Shown: piece by piece, positions 6,820 to 15,929 of the stretch
Layout: the number at the start of each line of letters is the position of its first letter
Numbering within the stretch: position 1 is the stretch's first letter
Assembly: GCA_023554245.1 (NCBI GenBank)
Contig: JAMJQL010000003.1
Coordinates: 1 to 56,624 of the forward strand
Direction of reading: 5' to 3'
Length of the DNA: 56,624 bases
Source: Gemmatimonadota bacterium
GTDB taxonomy: Bacteria; Gemmatimonadota; Gemmatimonadetes; Palauibacterales; Palauibacteraceae
Notes under the pieces: generated by a model
The model's input: the letters and a program-made list of their open reading frames with translations, nothing else
The model's database searches: none
Told to the model about the DNA's origin: nothing
Translations under genes and position numbers: made by a program

Positions 6820-9386
6820 CCGGGGCCACGAAGCACACCCCGCTGATCCAGCAGTATCTCGACGTGAAGGCGAAGCACCCGGACTGCATCCTGTTCTTCC
6901 GGGTGGGCGACTTCTACGAGATGTTCTTCGAGGACGCCCAGGAGGGGAGTCGATTGCTCGGCATCACCCTGACCTCCCGGAACAACGGCTCCTCGGACGT
7001 CCCCCTCGCCGGCGTACCTGTCAAGGCACTCCCCGAGTACCTGCCTCGAATGGTGCGCGCGGGGCGCCGGGTAGCGATCTGCGAACAGGTCGAGGACGCG
7101 GCCGGGGCCGAGGGACTCGTCCGGCGCGAAGTCGTGGAGATCGTCACCCCGGGCGCCTCCATCGACGATGTTCTGCTCGATGGCGGCCGCAACAACTTCG
7201 TCGCGGCAGTCGCAGGTGAGAACCCGCTTGGAATTGCGACGGCAGACCTGTCCACCGGCGAAGTGGAGGTCTGGGAGTGTCATCCGGAGGCGCTTGGCGA
7301 TGAGCTGAGCCGAATCGAGCCGGCCGAGCTCCTGGTTCGCTCCTCCGCCGCTGCACCGGATGGTCCCTGGATCGTCACGCGCCGCGAACCGTGGCGGTTC
7401 GAGGCAGATGTCGGTGCCGAGGCCCTGCGCCGGGTCTACCGGACTTCGGGAATCGACGGATTCGGATTCGAGCTTCCCGCGGATCGGCATCTGGTGGCAG
7501 CGGCCGGGGCCATGGCGGCTTATCTGGAGGAGTTGAGACCGGCGGGAGTCGATCATCTTCGGGCGCCGCGCCTGAACCGTATCGGCCGCCACCTTCATCT
7601 GGACGAGATGACCCGCCGCAACCTCGAGATCGTGGAGCCGCTCCGGACGGGTGAAGGCGGAACGCTGGTGGAGGTGCTGGACCGGACCCGAACGCCGATG
7701 GGTCGACGCCTGTTGCGCCGCCGGGTCCTCCGTCCACTGGTCGACCGTGCCTCGATCGAGAGACGGCTCGATGCCGTCCAGGAGCTGGCGGAGGATCGTG
7801 ATCGACGCGCCGATCTGCGCAGTGCCCTGGGCGACATCCGGGATCTGGAGCGCCTTGCCACCCGCGTGGCCCTCGGGCGCATATCTCCGCGCGAAATGCT
7901 GGGACTCGGGCGCTCCCTCGAGCCGTTGCCGGCAGTCGCCGAGGTGTTGTCGAGCGCGAGCGCCCCCCGAATGCGGGAAATCCGGCAGGACTTCGACGAT
8001 CTCGGCGATCTGCGCGGGCAGATCGAGTCGGCGATCGATCCCGACACGCCTGCGACCCTCGCAGCCGGCGGAGTCATCCGGACGGGATTCGATGCGCGGC
8101 TGGATGAGTTGCGCGAGGTCAGGGACGAAGCGGTGAACTGGATCGCCAGGCTCCAGGCGCGTGAGCGTGAAAACACCGGAATTGACAGCCTGAAGGTCGG
8201 ATACAACAAAGTATTCGGTTACTACATCGAAGTGACCCGATCCAACCTCGGCCGGGTTCCCGATCGCTACGACCGAAAACAGACGCTGGCCAATGCCGAG
8301 CGCTTCATCACGCCCGAGCTGAAGGAATGGGAAGCGAAGGTGTTCGATGCTGAGGCCCGGATCGCGGAATCCGAGGCGGAACTGTTCCGGACGCTTCGCG
8401 AGGACCTCGCCACCCACGTTTCACGCGTCCAGGCGACTGCCGAACGGATCGCCGAACTCGACGTCCATGCTTCGTTTGCCGAGACTGCCGAGCGCGACGA
8501 TTACGTTCGTCCGGAACTCAGCGACGACTTCGGCCTCGAAATCGTCGGTGGCCGCCACCCGGTGGTGGAGCGACGGATCGCCCGCGAGGAATTCATTCCG
8601 AACGACTGCCGGCTGGATCGCGACGGTTACGTGATGATTCTCACCGGACCCAACATGGCTGGAAAGTCGACCTTTCTACGCCAGGTGGGGTTGATTGCGC
8701 TGATGGCCCAGGTGGGATCGTACGTTCCGGCCGACGCGGCGCGAATCGGTTTGTGTGATCGGGTCTTCACACGGGTGGGAGCTTCCGACAGCCTGGCGCG
8801 AGGCCAGAGCACCTTCATGGTCGAGATGACGGAGACGGCGACGATCCTCAATGGCGCTACCGACAGAAGCCTCGTGCTGCTGGACGAGATTGGCCGTGGA
8901 ACCTCGACCTACGATGGCGTGGCGATCGCCTGGGCGGTCACCGAGCACATCCACGAACAGCTGGGCGCTCGCACGGTGTTCGCTACGCACTACCACGAGC
9001 TGGTCGAGCTAGCGGACTCGCTGTCCGGTGTCGAGGCATGGAATGTCGCGGTGCGCGAGACGGGTGACGACATCGTCTTCCTGCGGCGACTCGAGCCGGG
9101 TGGCTGCGACCGGTCCTACGGGGTCCACGTGGCCCGGCTCGCCGGTGTTCCGCGACCCGTGATCGACCGGGCCTTCGAAGTCCTGCACGAGCTGGAGGAT
9201 GGACCGGCTGGAGGCACGAGGCTCGCGCACCTGGTGGACCGCGGTCGCAATCAGCTTTCTCTGTTCGGGGGGACCGACCCGGTGCTGGCCCGGAAGATCG
9301 CCGCCGTGGACGTGGACCGGTTGACGCCTCTGGATGCCCTCCTGCTGGTGAGCGAGTGGAAGACACTGTTGGAGGAAGAGCAATGA
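6816..9386 (+). CDS. mutS: DNA mismatch repair protein MutS
   Basis: MutS recognises base mismatches and small loops after replication and recruits MutL. The 856-residue length is standard. The mismatch-reading Phe-x-Glu motif is present (GDFYEMF, Phe33 and Glu35). The ATPase has Walker A GPNMAGKST at 611-619, followed by LLDEIGRGTSTYDG (Walker B and signature) and FATHYHEL. The gene overlaps the SPOR gene upstream and the TonB-domain gene downstream by four bases each. No mutL is in the window. Confidence 0.99.
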   Translation: MTGATKHTPLIQQYLDVKAKHPDCILFFRVGDFYEMFFEDAQEGSRLLGITLTSRNNGSSDVPLAGVPVKALPEYLPRMVRAGRRVAICEQVEDAAGAEGLVRREVVEIVTPGASIDDVLLDGGRNNFVAAVAGENPLGIATADLSTGEVEVWECHPEALGDELSRIEPAELLVRSSAAAPDGPWIVTRREPWRFEADVGAEALRRVYRTSGIDGFGFELPADRHLVAAAGAMAAYLEELRPAGVDHLRAPRLNRIGRHLHLDEMTRRNLEIVEPLRTGEGGTLVEVLDRTRTPMGRRLLRRRVLRPLVDRASIERRLDAVQELAEDRDRRADLRSALGDIRDLERLATRVALGRISPREMLGLGRSLEPLPAVAEVLSSASAPRMREIRQDFDDLGDLRGQIESAIDPDTPATLAAGGVIRTGFDARLDELREVRDEAVNWIARLQARERENTGIDSLKVGYNKVFGYYIEVTRSNLGRVPDRYDRKQTLANAERFITPELKEWEAKVFDAEARIAESEAELFRTLREDLATHVSRVQATAERIAELDVHASFAETAERDDYVRPELSDDFGLEIVGGRHPVVERRIAREEFIPNDCRLDRDGYVMILTGPNMAGKSTFLRQVGLIALMAQVGSYVPADAARIGLCDRVFTRVGASDSLARGQSTFMVEMTETATILNGATDRSLVLLDEIGRGTSTYDGVAIAWAVTEHIHEQLGARTVFATHYHELVELADSLSGVEAWNVAVRETGDDIVFLRRLEPGGCDRSYGVHVARLAGVPRPVIDRAFEVLHELEDGPAGGTRLAHLVDRGRNQLSLFGGTDPVLARKIAAVDVDRLTPLDALLLVSEWKTLLEEEQ

Positions 9387-9799
9387 CCGCCGCCCGGAGC
9401 GCCCGCTTCCTGGCCGCTTGCATGTGCATTGCGGGTTGTGCCGATACGGTGAACCCGGGCCGCACCGGGCTGCGTCTCGGACTCGAGGAAGGCCCCCTGC
9501 GACCTCCGGCGGCCGAAGAATCGGGCGTCTTCGAGTTCCCGCGTGGCGCCTGGGAAAAGGGAATCGGAGGGACCACCGTTCTGAAGATACTGATCGCCGC
9601 CGACGGCACGGTGGACTCGGCCATCGTCCTCGAGTCGAGCGGATACCGGCCCCTCGACTCGGCAGCGGTGGCGAATGCCGGCAAGCTCCGCTACCGACCT
9701 GCGGAACAGGGCGGCGAAGCGGTTCCGATCTGGGGCCGGCTTCCCGTCATCTACCCTCTTCCGGAAGAAGGGAAGTCCGATGGACCCTCGAGTCCCTGA
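9383..9799 (+). CDS. TonB C-terminal domain lipoprotein
   Basis: This small protein, about 138 residues, has a lipobox (IAGC, Cys19) after a short hydrophobic signal, so it should be lipidated and membrane-anchored on the far side of the inner membrane. Residues about 55-130 are a TonB C-terminal fold: the GIGGTTVLKILIAADGTVDSA run, the SSGYRPLDSAA segment and a closing P-x-YPLP. Classical TonB has an N-terminal membrane helix and a long proline-rich arm that span to ExbB/ExbD; both are missing here, so energy transduction is unlikely. It may be a scaffold or interaction protein. It begins with an ATGA overlap on mutS and overlaps the next gene by 20 bases. Confidence 0.8.
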   Translation: MTAARSARFLAACMCIAGCADTVNPGRTGLRLGLEEGPLRPPAAEESGVFEFPRGAWEKGIGGTTVLKILIAADGTVDSAIVLESSGYRPLDSAAVANAGKLRYRPAEQGGEAVPIWGRLPVIYPLPEEGKSDGPSSP

Positions 9800-10838
9800 A
9801 TCGATTCCGCCCGTCGCGTCGGGCCGGACCGGCGAGGTCCACGAGAGCGTGATCGAGGCGATCGGGCGGACTCCCCTGATCCGCCTTCAGCGGTTGACCG
9901 AAGGGATCCGGACCCCGGTATACGTGAAGATGGAGTCGTTCAATCCGGGAGGCTCGGTCAAAGACCGTATAGGCCTGGCGATGATCGAGTCGGCCGAACG
10001 GTCCGGATTGCTGGGTCCCGGAGGAACGGTGGTGGAGGGTACGTCCGGAAACACCGGAGTCGGGCTCGCAATCGTGGCTGCCGTACGCGGCTACCGCTGC
10101 ATATTCACGATCCCCGACAAGATGAGCGCCGAGAAGATCAAGCTGCTCCGTGCCTATGGCGCCGAGGTCGTGATCACTCCGTCGGACGTTCCGCCCGACC
10201 ACCCGGAGTACTATGTCAATGCGGCCCGCCGGATCGCCGAGGAGACTCCGGGAGCGTTCATGGCGGATCAGCACTACAATCCGGACAACCCGGAGGCCCA
10301 CTACAGAACTACCGGACCGGAGATCTGGGGTCAGACGGGGGGGCGGGTAACGCATTTCGTGGCCTCCCCGGGTACCGGCGGGACGATTAGCGGCACGGGC
10401 CGCTACTTGAAGGAGCGGAATCCCGAGATCCGGATCGTGGCAGGTGACCCGGAAGGGTCGATCTACGCGGAGTACTCCCGGACTGGACGGAAGGAACCGG
10501 ATGCGCCGTACCTGGTCGAGGGGATCGGCAACGACAAGCTGTCGGGAACGGTTCATTTCGAGTGGATCGACGAATTCCGCACGGTGGGGGACCCGGAGTC
10601 CTTCGCCATGGCCCGCAGACTGGCGAGAGAGGAAGGGTTGCTGTCCGGCGGATCCACCGGGCTGATCGTGAGCGTAGCCCTCGACGTGGCACGCGAAGTG
10701 GATGATCCGGATGCGTGCATCGTGGCCCTGCTCTGCGACTCCGGCGAGCGGTATCTTTCGAAGGTCTTCGACGAGGAGTGGCTGCGGGAGCATGGCCTGG
10801 AAGGGGTCCTGGATGCGGAAGCAGAATCCAGTGAATGA
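9780..10838 (+). CDS. Pyridoxal-phosphate cystathionine beta-synthase / cysteine synthase
   Basis: This fold-type II PLP enzyme joins a thiol to a serine-type substrate. The Schiff-base lysine is Lys61 in GGSVKDR, and the TSGNTG loop follows at about 88-93. Details favour cystathionine beta-synthase over CysK: the GDPEGSIYAE segment and the late EEGLLSGGSTG segment are of the CBS type. It has only the catalytic domain (352 residues) and no C-terminal regulatory CBS pair. Substrate choice (homocysteine or sulfide, serine or O-acetylserine) cannot be fixed from sequence. The start at 9780 lies inside the end of the preceding gene; a frame opening at 9675 is less likely. No cystathionine gamma-lyase gene is adjacent. 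Confidence 0.9.
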   Translation: MDPRVPESIPPVASGRTGEVHESVIEAIGRTPLIRLQRLTEGIRTPVYVKMESFNPGGSVKDRIGLAMIESAERSGLLGPGGTVVEGTSGNTGVGLAIVAAVRGYRCIFTIPDKMSAEKIKLLRAYGAEVVITPSDVPPDHPEYYVNAARRIAEETPGAFMADQHYNPDNPEAHYRTTGPEIWGQTGGRVTHFVASPGTGGTISGTGRYLKERNPEIRIVAGDPEGSIYAEYSRTGRKEPDAPYLVEGIGNDKLSGTVHFEWIDEFRTVGDPESFAMARRLAREEGLLSGGSTGLIVSVALDVAREVDDPDACIVALLCDSGERYLSKVFDEEWLREHGLEGVLDAEAESSE

Positions 10839-10880
10839 GGGGGCAGGGGTCCGCGTGAACCCAACCGGGGCTCGGGTCTG

Positions 10881-11915
10881 ATGAGCAGGCTCCGCATCGC
10901 GGTTCTGCTCGGGGGCACGAGCGAGGAACGTAAGGTCTCGCTCGCGTCCGGACGGGCGGTGATCGAGGCCCTCCGCAGCCGCGGTCACTCGGTCGTGGCG
11001 GTCGATCCCGCATTCGGTGCGATCCCCGGTGACGAGGAAGATCACTATCTCGGTGGCGCGGTCGGTCCGGCACCGCCCGAGCTCGAGGCGCTCCGCGAGA
11101 TGGGCATGGCGGCGCTCGGCACGGCGCTCGCGGAGCTGCCGGCGGTGCGCGATGCGGATGTCGCCTTCATCGCGTTGCATGGCGGTGACGGAGAGAACGG
11201 GCGGGTGCAGGCGCTTCTCGATGTGGGCGGTGTTCCATACACGGGCAGTGGATTTCTGGGAAGCTCCCTGGCGTTCGACAAGCGCCTTTCGAAGGAGCTG
11301 CTCGCGCAGGCCGGCGTCCCCACGCCCGACTGGGCCAGGCGGGGTGAGGCACCCGGATCGACACTCGGACGCATGGGACTTCCGCTCGTGGTGAAGCCTT
11401 CCTGCGGCGGGTCCACGGTCGGCCTGACGATCGTGCGTCGGGCCGAAGAACTCGGCGCCGCGATCGGACTCGCAGGCCGGTACGATGATGACGTGCTCTG
11501 CGAGGCGTTCGTGCCGGGGCGTGAACTGACCGTGGCGTTGCTCGATGGAGAGCCGCTTCCGGCCGTCGAGATCTTCCCCGGCAACGAAATCTACGACTAC
11601 GAGTCGAAGTACACGCCGGGGCTGTCACGCTACGAGGCGCCTGCCGGGCTCGACTCCGACGAACAGGACCGGCTCGCCGAGCTCGCCGTAAGGTCGTGGG
11701 TTGCGCTGCGTCAGAGATCGTTCAGCCGCATTGATTTCCGCAGGGATGAGAACGGGGAGTTCTGGTGCCTCGAAGCGAATTCGGTTCCCGGCCTCACGGC
11801 TACCAGTCTCGTCCCGAAAGCGGCCGCCGCCGCGGGAATCAGTTTCCCGGATCTCTGCGAGCGGATCGCCGTCTCGGCGGTGGAATTCGATCTCCGGGAC
11901 GAGCGCGGGAGCTGA
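10881..11915 (+). CDS. ddl: D-alanine--D-alanine ligase
   Basis: Ddl makes the D-Ala-D-Ala dipeptide used in peptidoglycan precursors, with ATP. The 344-residue protein has the N-terminal glycine-rich segment (VLLGGTSEERKVSL), the substrate loop HGGDGENGRVQALLD, the ATP-grasp core (LPLVVKPSCGGSTVG) and the C-terminal metal and D-Ala site (FSRIDFRRD...CLEANSVPGLT). It begins 42 bases after the CBS-like gene and is two bases from the rhomboid gene, so it is probably in the same operon. No other mur genes lie in the window. Confidence 0.97.
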   Translation: MSRLRIAVLLGGTSEERKVSLASGRAVIEALRSRGHSVVAVDPAFGAIPGDEEDHYLGGAVGPAPPELEALREMGMAALGTALAELPAVRDADVAFIALHGGDGENGRVQALLDVGGVPYTGSGFLGSSLAFDKRLSKELLAQAGVPTPDWARRGEAPGSTLGRMGLPLVVKPSCGGSTVGLTIVRRAEELGAAIGLAGRYDDDVLCEAFVPGRELTVALLDGEPLPAVEIFPGNEIYDYESKYTPGLSRYEAPAGLDSDEQDRLAELAVRSWVALRQRSFSRIDFRRDENGEFWCLEANSVPGLTATSLVPKAAAAAGISFPDLCERIAVSAVEFDLRDERGS

Positions 11916-11917
11916 AC

Positions 11918-12868
11918 ATGGGCCTCTGGGATCGGTCGTACACGGGAGGTCCGCAGCGCAGGGAGGGAGGAGGATTCGGCGTAGGAGCCGGCAACGGGTG
12001 GAGTGGCGCTGGCCGGCGCGACCCGTTCGCGGCACTGACGCCGTGGGTGAAACGGTTGTTGGCGATCAACTTCGCGATCTGGGCCCTGATGGCGATCGGG
12101 CTCGTTCCGTGGAGTGCCGCTCGAGACCTTCTCGCCTTCTCGGCGGACAGGGTTCTCGTCCGTCCGTGGACGTTCGTGACCTACATGTTCGTCCACGCCG
12201 GGTTCGGTCACCTGTTCTTCAACATGCTGGCGCTGTTCTTCTTCGGACCACCGCTCGAGCGCACCTGGGGCAGTCGCGACTTCATCCGCTACTACCTGGT
12301 GTGCGGGGTGGGAGGATCGGTCGCGGCGTTGTTGCTGGTAAACCTGGTGGGAGTCGCACCGATGGTCGGTGCGTCGGCCGCGATCTTCGGTATTCTGCTG
12401 GCATTCGCCCTCACCTGGCCGGATGCCCCGATCTACCTCTGGTTTCTGTTGCCGATCAAGGCGAAATACTTCGTCGGATTTCTCGCCCTGATGACGCTCT
12501 ACTCGACCATCTCGTCGGGTCGTGCCGCGGGCGGGACCGCGCACTGGGCGCACCTCGGTGGTCTCGTGGCCGGCTGGCTGTGGCTCAGGTTCGGTAACCG
12601 GATCGGTACGTCGGCGGGCCGGGCGATCGGAAAGGCGCGACGCGCGCGCAGCGGCCTCAAGAGCGTCGGCAAGGAGACGAAAGCGGGCGATGCGAAGCGG
12701 AATCAGAAGCGACGATCGAGGTCCGGCGCCTCGAACGACGCCCTCGATGAGGTGAACCGGATTCTGGACAAGATCGGAGAGCGGGGGATGGACTCCCTGA
12801 CGCCGGCCGAGCTCGAGTTTCTCAATGAAATGAGTCAGCAAAAGAGCGACCCGGATCTGAAACACTGA
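11918..12868 (+). CDS. Rhomboid family intramembrane serine protease
   Basis: This multi-pass membrane protein (about 316 residues) is a rhomboid protease that cuts substrates within the membrane. The catalytic pair is Ser153 in GASA and His212 in AHLGG, and the HLFFNM segment (His98, Asn102) supplies the oxyanion site. Six hydrophobic helices can be counted between about residues 43 and 222. A charged linker leads to a conserved C-terminal tail (EVNRILDKIGERGMDSLTPAELEFL) seen in many rhomboids of Bacteroidota-like and Gemmatimonadota-like bacteria. A glycine-rich soluble segment precedes the first helix. I chose the ATG at 11918, two bases after ddl, over an opening inside ddl. Confidence 0.93.
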   Translation: MGLWDRSYTGGPQRREGGGFGVGAGNGWSGAGRRDPFAALTPWVKRLLAINFAIWALMAIGLVPWSAARDLLAFSADRVLVRPWTFVTYMFVHAGFGHLFFNMLALFFFGPPLERTWGSRDFIRYYLVCGVGGSVAALLLVNLVGVAPMVGASAAIFGILLAFALTWPDAPIYLWFLLPIKAKYFVGFLALMTLYSTISSGRAAGGTAHWAHLGGLVAGWLWLRFGNRIGTSAGRAIGKARRARSGLKSVGKETKAGDAKRNQKRRSRSGASNDALDEVNRILDKIGERGMDSLTPAELEFLNEMSQQKSDPDLKH

Positions 12869-12884
12869 GCCGCGTCGATCGACC

Positions 12885-12913
12885 TTTCGGCCTGCCGACG
12901 GCGCGGATAGTAT
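12885..12913 (+). promoter_or_regulatory. Possible promoter for the EF-G-like gene
   Basis: TAGTAT (12908-12913) resembles a -10 box, with a poor -35 (TTTCGG, 12885-12890) at 17 bases. A 6-bp inverted repeat (12891-12896 with 12914-12919) surrounds the -10 and could be an operator or chance. The rest of the 96-base gap is unremarkable apart from the strong Shine-Dalgarno (AGGAGG) before the next gene. Confidence 0.25.
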
Positions 12914-12964
12914 GGCAGGTCTGTCCCTCTTCGTACGACTCCCCAGCCAGGAGGAAAAGGCGCG

Positions 12965-15061
12965 ATGGCCGTCGAATATCGTTCCCCCGACATCAGAAAC
13001 ATCGTCATCCTCGGTCACGGTGGAAGCGGCAAGACTACGCTGACCGATGCGCTGTGCTATATCTCCGGCTCCACCACCCGACGCGGACAGGTCGAAAACG
13101 GCACGGCCCACACCGATTTCACGCAAGAGGAAATCGACCACGGAATATCGATCAACCTCGCGCTGGCCCGGGCCGAGTGGATGGACACGAAGCTCAACCT
13201 CATCGACACCCCCGGGTACCTCGATTTCTTCGGCGAGGTCATGGCGGGCGTGCGGGTCGCGGATGGCGCGCTCGTGGTCGTGGGCGCGACGACGGGAGTC
13301 GAAGTGGGAACCGAGCGCTGCTGGCGAGCGGCCGAGGCCCGTGGTCTTCCCCGGATGGTGTTCATAAGCATGATGGACCGGGAGAACGCCAACTTCGACA
13401 CCGCGTTCCAGCAGGTACGCAATTCGTTCGGCAGCGGGGCGATTCCGGTGGAGGTCCCGATCGGAAGCGGCGACCACTTCACTGGAATCGTGAACCTGTT
13501 CTCCGGACACGCGCACGGATACCGGCCGAATTCCGACAAGGGCGAATACGACCACGTCGAGGTTCCCGAAGAAGTGGCGGCTACCGTCGCCTCTTACCGG
13601 GAGCAGCTCATCGAGTCGATCGCCGCGACCGACGACGAACTGCTGGAAGCCTATCTCGAAGGTGAGGAATTGGACCGGGAGCGGGTCCTGGCCGGAATGA
13701 AGCAGGGAATGGCCCGGGGCGAGTTGTTCCCGGTGTTCTGTGGTTCCGGAGAATCCGGTCGCGGGGCCCGTGCCGTGCTGAAGAAGCTCGTCGAACTGAT
13801 GCCGGCTCCCGACGAGATCGGGCCGGTAGAGGCCACAGACGCACGCGGAAACGACGTGGAGCTGGAACCGAAGGACGATTCGCCGCTGACCGCGCTGGTG
13901 TTCAAGACCACTCAGGAGCCGCGTGTAGGTGAGCTCAGCTACTTTCGCGTGTTCACGGGCAAGGCCGAGGGTGGATCGACGGTCGACAACGCGACCCGTG
14001 GCTCGACGGAGCGGATTTCCCACATCGGGATCCCGGATGCCACGTCCCGGGATGAAGTCGACCGCCTGCACGCCGGCGACATCGGTGTCGTGGCGAAGCT
14101 GAAGGACACGCACACGGGCGACACGCTGAGCACACAGGGAAAGGGACTTTCTCTGCCCGGTATCGCATGGCCGAAAGCCGATATCGCTATCGCGCTCAAG
14201 CCCGCCTCCCGTGGCGAAGAGGACAAGCTGGCGAATGGACTCGCGAAGCTGCACGAAGAGGACCCGACCTTCTCCGCCGCTTTCGATCCGGAGCTCGGAC
14301 AGACGATCGCACGCGGATTGGGCGAGCTGCACCTGAACATCGCCCTGGAGCGCCTGGACCGTAAGTACGGCGTCAAGGTGGAGACCGAGCCGCCGAGGAT
14401 CCCGTATCGGGAGACGATCACGAGGTCCGCCGAGGGGCAGGGACGTTACAAGAAGCAGACGGGCGGCCGAGGGCAGTTCGGTGACTGCTGGCTGCGCATC
14501 AGGCCGCGCGCGCGCGGAGAAGGGTACGAGTTCATCAACAAGATCGTCGGGGGCGCCATTCCCGGTAAATTCATCCCCGCCGTGGACAAAGGTGTGAAGG
14601 AAGCCGCGGATCGCGGGGTGATTTCGGGGTATCCCGTCGTGGACTTCGAGGTGGAGTGTTACGACGGCTCCTATCACTCGGTGGACAGCTCCGAGATGGC
14701 GTTCAAAATTGCCGGTTCGATGGCCTTTCAGAAGGTCGTCAAGGGTGCGAAGCCGATTCTCCTCGAGCCGATCATGACGATCACCGTCAGGGTGCCCGAA
14801 GACTACATGGGAGAGGTGATCGGGGACCTCAATCAGCGCCGGGGCCGGATTCTGGGGATGGACGCGGATGGGCACTGGCAGGAAGTGAAGGCGCACGTGC
14901 CGCTCGCGGAGTTGTACAAGTACTCCACGTCGCTGCGCTCCCTGACCCAGGGGAAGGGCCTGCACGACAGGGAGTTCCGCGGCTACGAGCCGGTACCGTC
15001 CGACGTCGCGCAGAAGGTGATCGCGGAGGCAGAGGCGCTGAAGGAGGCCGAAGGGCACTGA
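12965..15061 (+). CDS. EF-G-like translational GTPase (FusA2 type)
   Basis: This 698-residue protein has the five-domain plan of elongation factor G, which drives translocation or ribosome recycling. G1 is GHGGSGKT (17-24) and G3 is DTPG (81-84). Two GTPase motifs are altered: the G2 threonine is Ser62 (HGIS instead of RGIT), and G4, normally NKMD, reads SMMD (135-138). Domain IV is recognisable (YKKQTGGRGQFGDCW) and domain V follows. It stands beside yebC rather than rpsL/rpsG/tuf, so the housekeeping fusA is probably elsewhere and this is a second, specialised copy. The Shine-Dalgarno AGGAGG lies about ten bases before the ATG. Confidence 0.93.
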   Translation: MAVEYRSPDIRNIVILGHGGSGKTTLTDALCYISGSTTRRGQVENGTAHTDFTQEEIDHGISINLALARAEWMDTKLNLIDTPGYLDFFGEVMAGVRVADGALVVVGATTGVEVGTERCWRAAEARGLPRMVFISMMDRENANFDTAFQQVRNSFGSGAIPVEVPIGSGDHFTGIVNLFSGHAHGYRPNSDKGEYDHVEVPEEVAATVASYREQLIESIAATDDELLEAYLEGEELDRERVLAGMKQGMARGELFPVFCGSGESGRGARAVLKKLVELMPAPDEIGPVEATDARGNDVELEPKDDSPLTALVFKTTQEPRVGELSYFRVFTGKAEGGSTVDNATRGSTERISHIGIPDATSRDEVDRLHAGDIGVVAKLKDTHTGDTLSTQGKGLSLPGIAWPKADIAIALKPASRGEEDKLANGLAKLHEEDPTFSAAFDPELGQTIARGLGELHLNIALERLDRKYGVKVETEPPRIPYRETITRSAEGQGRYKKQTGGRGQFGDCWLRIRPRARGEGYEFINKIVGGAIPGKFIPAVDKGVKEAADRGVISGYPVVDFEVECYDGSYHSVDSSEMAFKIAGSMAFQKVVKGAKPILLEPIMTITVRVPEDYMGEVIGDLNQRRGRILGMDADGHWQEVKAHVPLAELYKYSTSLRSLTQGKGLHDREFRGYEPVPSDVAQKVIAEAEALKEAEGH

Positions 15062-15106
15062 ACGACGCCCGGGCGATCGTAAACGACCGATGGGAGACTG
15101 ACGCAG

Positions 15107-15859
15107 TTGGCGGGACACAGCAAATGGGCGCAGATCAAGCGCCAGAAGGCCGTCACGGATGCCGCCCGCGGGCGCACATTCGGCAAGATGGGGCGGGAGA
15201 TCGCGGTGGCCGCGCGTCTCGGGGGCGGAGATCCGAACTTCAACGCCCGGCTTCGAACGGCGATCGCGGCTGCGAAAGCCGTGAATATGCCGGCCTCGAA
15301 CATCGACCGGGCGATCCAGCGAGGCACCGGCGAACTGCCCGGGATGAGCTTCGAGGAGACGACCTACGAAGGCTACGGGCCGGGCGGTGTCGCGCTCCTG
15401 CTCGAGTGCGTGACCGACAACACGAACCGCACCGTGGCCGAGATCCGTCACCGGATCGAGAAGTCGGGGGGCAACCTCGGCCAGACCGGTTCCGTGGCCT
15501 GGATGTTCGAGCGAAAGGGACAGGTATACGTGGACGCCGGCCGCTTCACGGAAGAAGCCGTCTTCGAGTCGGCGATCGCTGCCGGAGCCGAGGATCTCAG
15601 CACCGACGATGGCACCCACGTCCTGACCACTGCGGTGAGCGACTTCCATGTCGTGCAGGAGGCCCTCTCGGACGCCAACATCGACATCGAGGAGGCCGAG
15701 CTCGCCTGGCTGCCGCAGAACACGATTCGGGTCGAAGGCAAGGAAGCTGACCGTCTCCTCCGGTTGATCGAGGATCTCGAGGAGCACGATGACGTGATGA
15801 AGCTGTGGGCGAATTTCGAGGTCGACGACGAGGCGCTCGCGGCGATGGGAGCGGAATGA
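15107..15859 (+). CDS. yebC: YebC/PmpR family DNA- or ribosome-associated protein
   Basis: This 250-residue protein has the invariant family N-terminus (MAGHSKWAQIKRQK) and the acidic C-terminal domain. Members were described as transcription regulators, and more recent work links them to relief of ribosome stalling at proline stretches. The start is TTG at 15107, fixed by the invariant AGHSKW sequence directly after it. It precedes ruvC, the usual order in many bacteria. The 70-base gap to ruvC holds nested inverted repeats. Confidence 0.97.
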   Translation: MAGHSKWAQIKRQKAVTDAARGRTFGKMGREIAVAARLGGGDPNFNARLRTAIAAAKAVNMPASNIDRAIQRGTGELPGMSFEETTYEGYGPGGVALLLECVTDNTNRTVAEIRHRIEKSGGNLGQTGSVAWMFERKGQVYVDAGRFTEEAVFESAIAAGAEDLSTDDGTHVLTTAVSDFHVVQEALSDANIDIEEAELAWLPQNTIRVEGKEADRLLRLIEDLEEHDDVMKLWANFEVDDEALAAMGAE

Positions 15860-15863
15860 TCGC

Positions 15864-15926
15864 GACGCCGGCCACCTGCCGCGGATCGGATCGGGGGACG
15901 GGGCGCGGCTCCGTCCCCTCGGCGTC
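15864..15926 (+). promoter_or_regulatory. Nested inverted repeats between yebC and ruvC
   Basis: An outer 6-bp stem (15864-15869 with 15921-15926) encloses an inner 8-bp stem (15894-15901 with 15911-15918, 9-base loop). The outer arm ends three bases before the ruvC ATG, so the structure would cover its ribosome binding region. It could lower RuvC translation or be a weak terminator; no T-run follows. Confidence 0.35.
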
Positions 15927-15929
15927 TGC

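Noticed and set aside
6267-8417. Minus-strand open frame of about 716 codons opposite the SPOR and mutS genes
   Set aside because: It has no domain or start signal, and the + strand genes are certain.
12891-12919. A strong operator at the inverted repeat around the EF-G-like promoter
   Set aside because: The repeat is only 6 bp with a 17-base centre, which is common by chance at this GC content, so I kept it as a note only.
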